Positions 62,523 through 64,000 of a stretch of DNA of 64,000 bases are shown here, piece after piece. Numbering within the stretch: the first letter of the stretch is position 1; every line of letters begins with the position of its first letter. Source of the DNA: Chionis minor (Eukaryota; Chordata; Aves; Charadriiformes; Chionididae); assembly GCA_013398295.1 (NCBI GenBank), contig VZSF01000872.1, forward strand, positions 434,001 through 498,000. The letters are read 5' to 3'. The position numbers and the translations under genes were made by a program. The notes under the pieces are model-generated. The model worked only from the letters and a program-made list of their open reading frames with translations, did no database searches and was not told where the DNA came from.

Positions 62523-62800
62523 ACATTGCAATGATTCATAAACAAGGTGGAATGGAGGATCTTGCACCGAGCTACAAAAAAAATGCAAGAGGGGTACAGG
62601 GAGCCAAATGTCACTCTCTGGCATGTGATCAGCTCCTCTGGTGCCCCCAACTTGGTGGCACCCAGGGCCACGTCCTCCAGGCCCCAGCCATGGACCTGCA
62701 CCGAGCCACCTCCGTGCTGTGAGCGGCGCAGTTTGTGCTCAGCACCGCGTTGTGGCTGCAGCAGCCAGTGGCTGGAAAGGGCTTCCCAGGCTCCAGAGAA
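62523..62800. other. Spacer between solo LTR and CR1 tail
   Basis: A 278-bp moderately GC-rich stretch with overlapping short open frames and no recognised domain or repeat. Confidence 0.5.
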
Positions 62801-62893
62801 TCATAGAATCGCTTGGGGTGGAAGAGACCTTCAAGATCATTGAGTCCAACCATAAACCTATGCCAAAACCACCCCTAAACCATGTCCCGCAGG
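62801..62893 (-). mobile_element. CR1 LINE 3' tail fragment
   Basis: Starts TCATAGAATCGCTTGGGGTG, the antisense tail, then GAGACCTTCAAGATCATTGA and GTCCAACCATAAACCTATGC, ending at CTAAACCATGTCCCGCAGG. Only about 93 bp of the 3' end remain. The tail type matches the plus-strand copy at 12.8-13.4 kb. Confidence 0.93.
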
Positions 62894-64000
62894 ACCACGG
62901 CGCAGGTGAAGGCTGTTTTGAATTCACCTTCTGCCTTTTAATGACATTCTGAATGATAAATTATGAGATGATTCTAGCTGTCTGACCGCTTCAGGCTTAT
63001 AGTGAGTATTAAAATAGTATCTGGAGTAATATAAAGATTTTGCAGGAGCGCTTGTGTGTGCATGAAAAACAGAGGAGAGGGCTGTGTTTCTGTGGTATTA
63101 AGGCAAAACAGACCAACACAGAAGAGTAGTCTAGTAAATAAGAAATACTGAAGATCAGCTCCAAGAGTTAGCGTTGTACTTTCCATCTCTCTATGCCCAT
63201 GAATTCTTCGTGCCTCCTACAAAGTTTAAAAAATATTTCGGTAAGAAACTTTGCGAAAGTGTTTCATTAAAATCATGCTTCTACTGACACAGTGATGAAG
63301 TTCTTCTCTAGTGGAAGCTCCAATGATTTTAATTTTATCAGGAAAATACATGAAAATCAAGCGAGAGAAAAACCATCAAACTCTAATAAATCTTTTAAAA
63401 CAAATTAAAGTGATGACTGAGCTGACATATTCAATTTTCAATAAAAAAGGATTTTCAGCAAGCCACAGGCATTACTCAAAGACTTAAATCTGCAAAACCA
63501 GAATTCTGCTTGTTTGTTTGCACTCGAGTGCATTAAATCAACTGGGTGGCTGATCTGTAAAACACGGCTCTGTCCATGCTGCGGCGCGGGGCAGCTCGGT
63601 GGTTCCCAGTACTGGAAGTTTCTTACGAGTAACAGATAAGGATAAAAAAAAATGACTTCTCAGGGAACTTCCTGTACACAAATGGTGTGAAGTTTCATGT
63701 TTGGCTCATCTGCAATTCAGATAATGAACGGTAAGATGTAGGATCTGTGTCACAAAAGCATTGTTAAAGAACTATGTGTTGCACGTGTTATACATAATTC
63801 TCCATTGAATAGTGGGGAGCAGTATCCTAAAGGACCCTGCTTGCTCATGTGAACATATAAATACTGGAAAAAAAACCCTAATCCTAGCTGGAAAATTTCC
63901 TTCCTGCCAATTTCCCATTTAAGAAGAACACAGGAAAACACAGTATGGAAATAATATTAAGCATGTCAACCCTCAAATTACAAAGTAGAGTAGTGGTCCA
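62894..64000. other. Unique AT-rich noncoding DNA
   Basis: No gene or repeat family is recognised in the last 1.1 kb. Confidence 0.6.

Noticed and set aside
1..64000. tRNA, snRNA, known miRNA, CpG island, CRISPR or bacterial-type systems
   Set aside because: I looked for their hallmark sequences (B-box-like GGTTCGA, common miRNA seeds in stems, CpG-dense stretches, regular direct repeats with spacers) and found none convincing.

Overview
The window looks like noncoding nuclear DNA from a bird: intergenic, or the inside of a very long intron. The strongest evidence is repeat content. There are at least ten copies or fragments of the avian/reptilian LINE CR1, most ending in the characteristic (ATTCTATG)n-type 3' tail. 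There is also a solo LTR whose layout matches a common avian endogenous-retrovirus (ERVL-type) LTR. The DNA is AT-rich and full of stop codons, with A/T homopolymers and (TTTA)n or (ATT)n microsatellites. A 36-base run of N marks an assembly gap. I found no intact host protein-coding gene, tRNA, rRNA, snRNA, CpG island or CRISPR array.

Layout. 1-5086 is unique AT-rich DNA. 5087-5742 is a CR1 on the minus strand. 5743-12814 is unique. 12815-13362 is a CR1 on the plus strand whose ORF2 frame is open except for one stop. 13363-20509 is mostly unique, with a hairpin near 16.8 kb and an 18-bp periodic repeat near 18.9 kb. 20510-20850 is a decayed reverse-transcriptase segment of an L2-like LINE. 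23.7-28.6 kb is a CR1-rich stretch with five fragments, one pair being head-to-head. 28.6-36.8 kb is unique. CR1 tails follow at 36.9 and 42.5 kb. Between them, at about 38.6-39.0 kb on the minus strand, is an open frame resembling a Myb/SANT-like DNA-binding domain of the kind found in Harbinger transposons and NAIF1. A CR1 lies at 46.0 kb and the gap at 46.7 kb. Old CR1-clade relics lie at 53.1 kb (plus) and 59.5-60.1 kb (minus). The 685-bp solo LTR occupies 61833-62517 with a perfect 5-bp target-site duplication, and a last CR1 tail lies at 62.8 kb.

The window is therefore a layered record of transposition: very old L2-like and CR1-clade LINE relics and a possible Harbinger-derived domain, then younger CR1 copies, then one ERVL-type insertion reduced to a solo LTR. 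I see no genes acting together and no convincing undescribed system. The items most worth checking are the Myb/SANT-like open frame, the L2-like reverse-transcriptase relic and the solo LTR. All family assignments rest on reading the sequence against remembered family features; no search was run.
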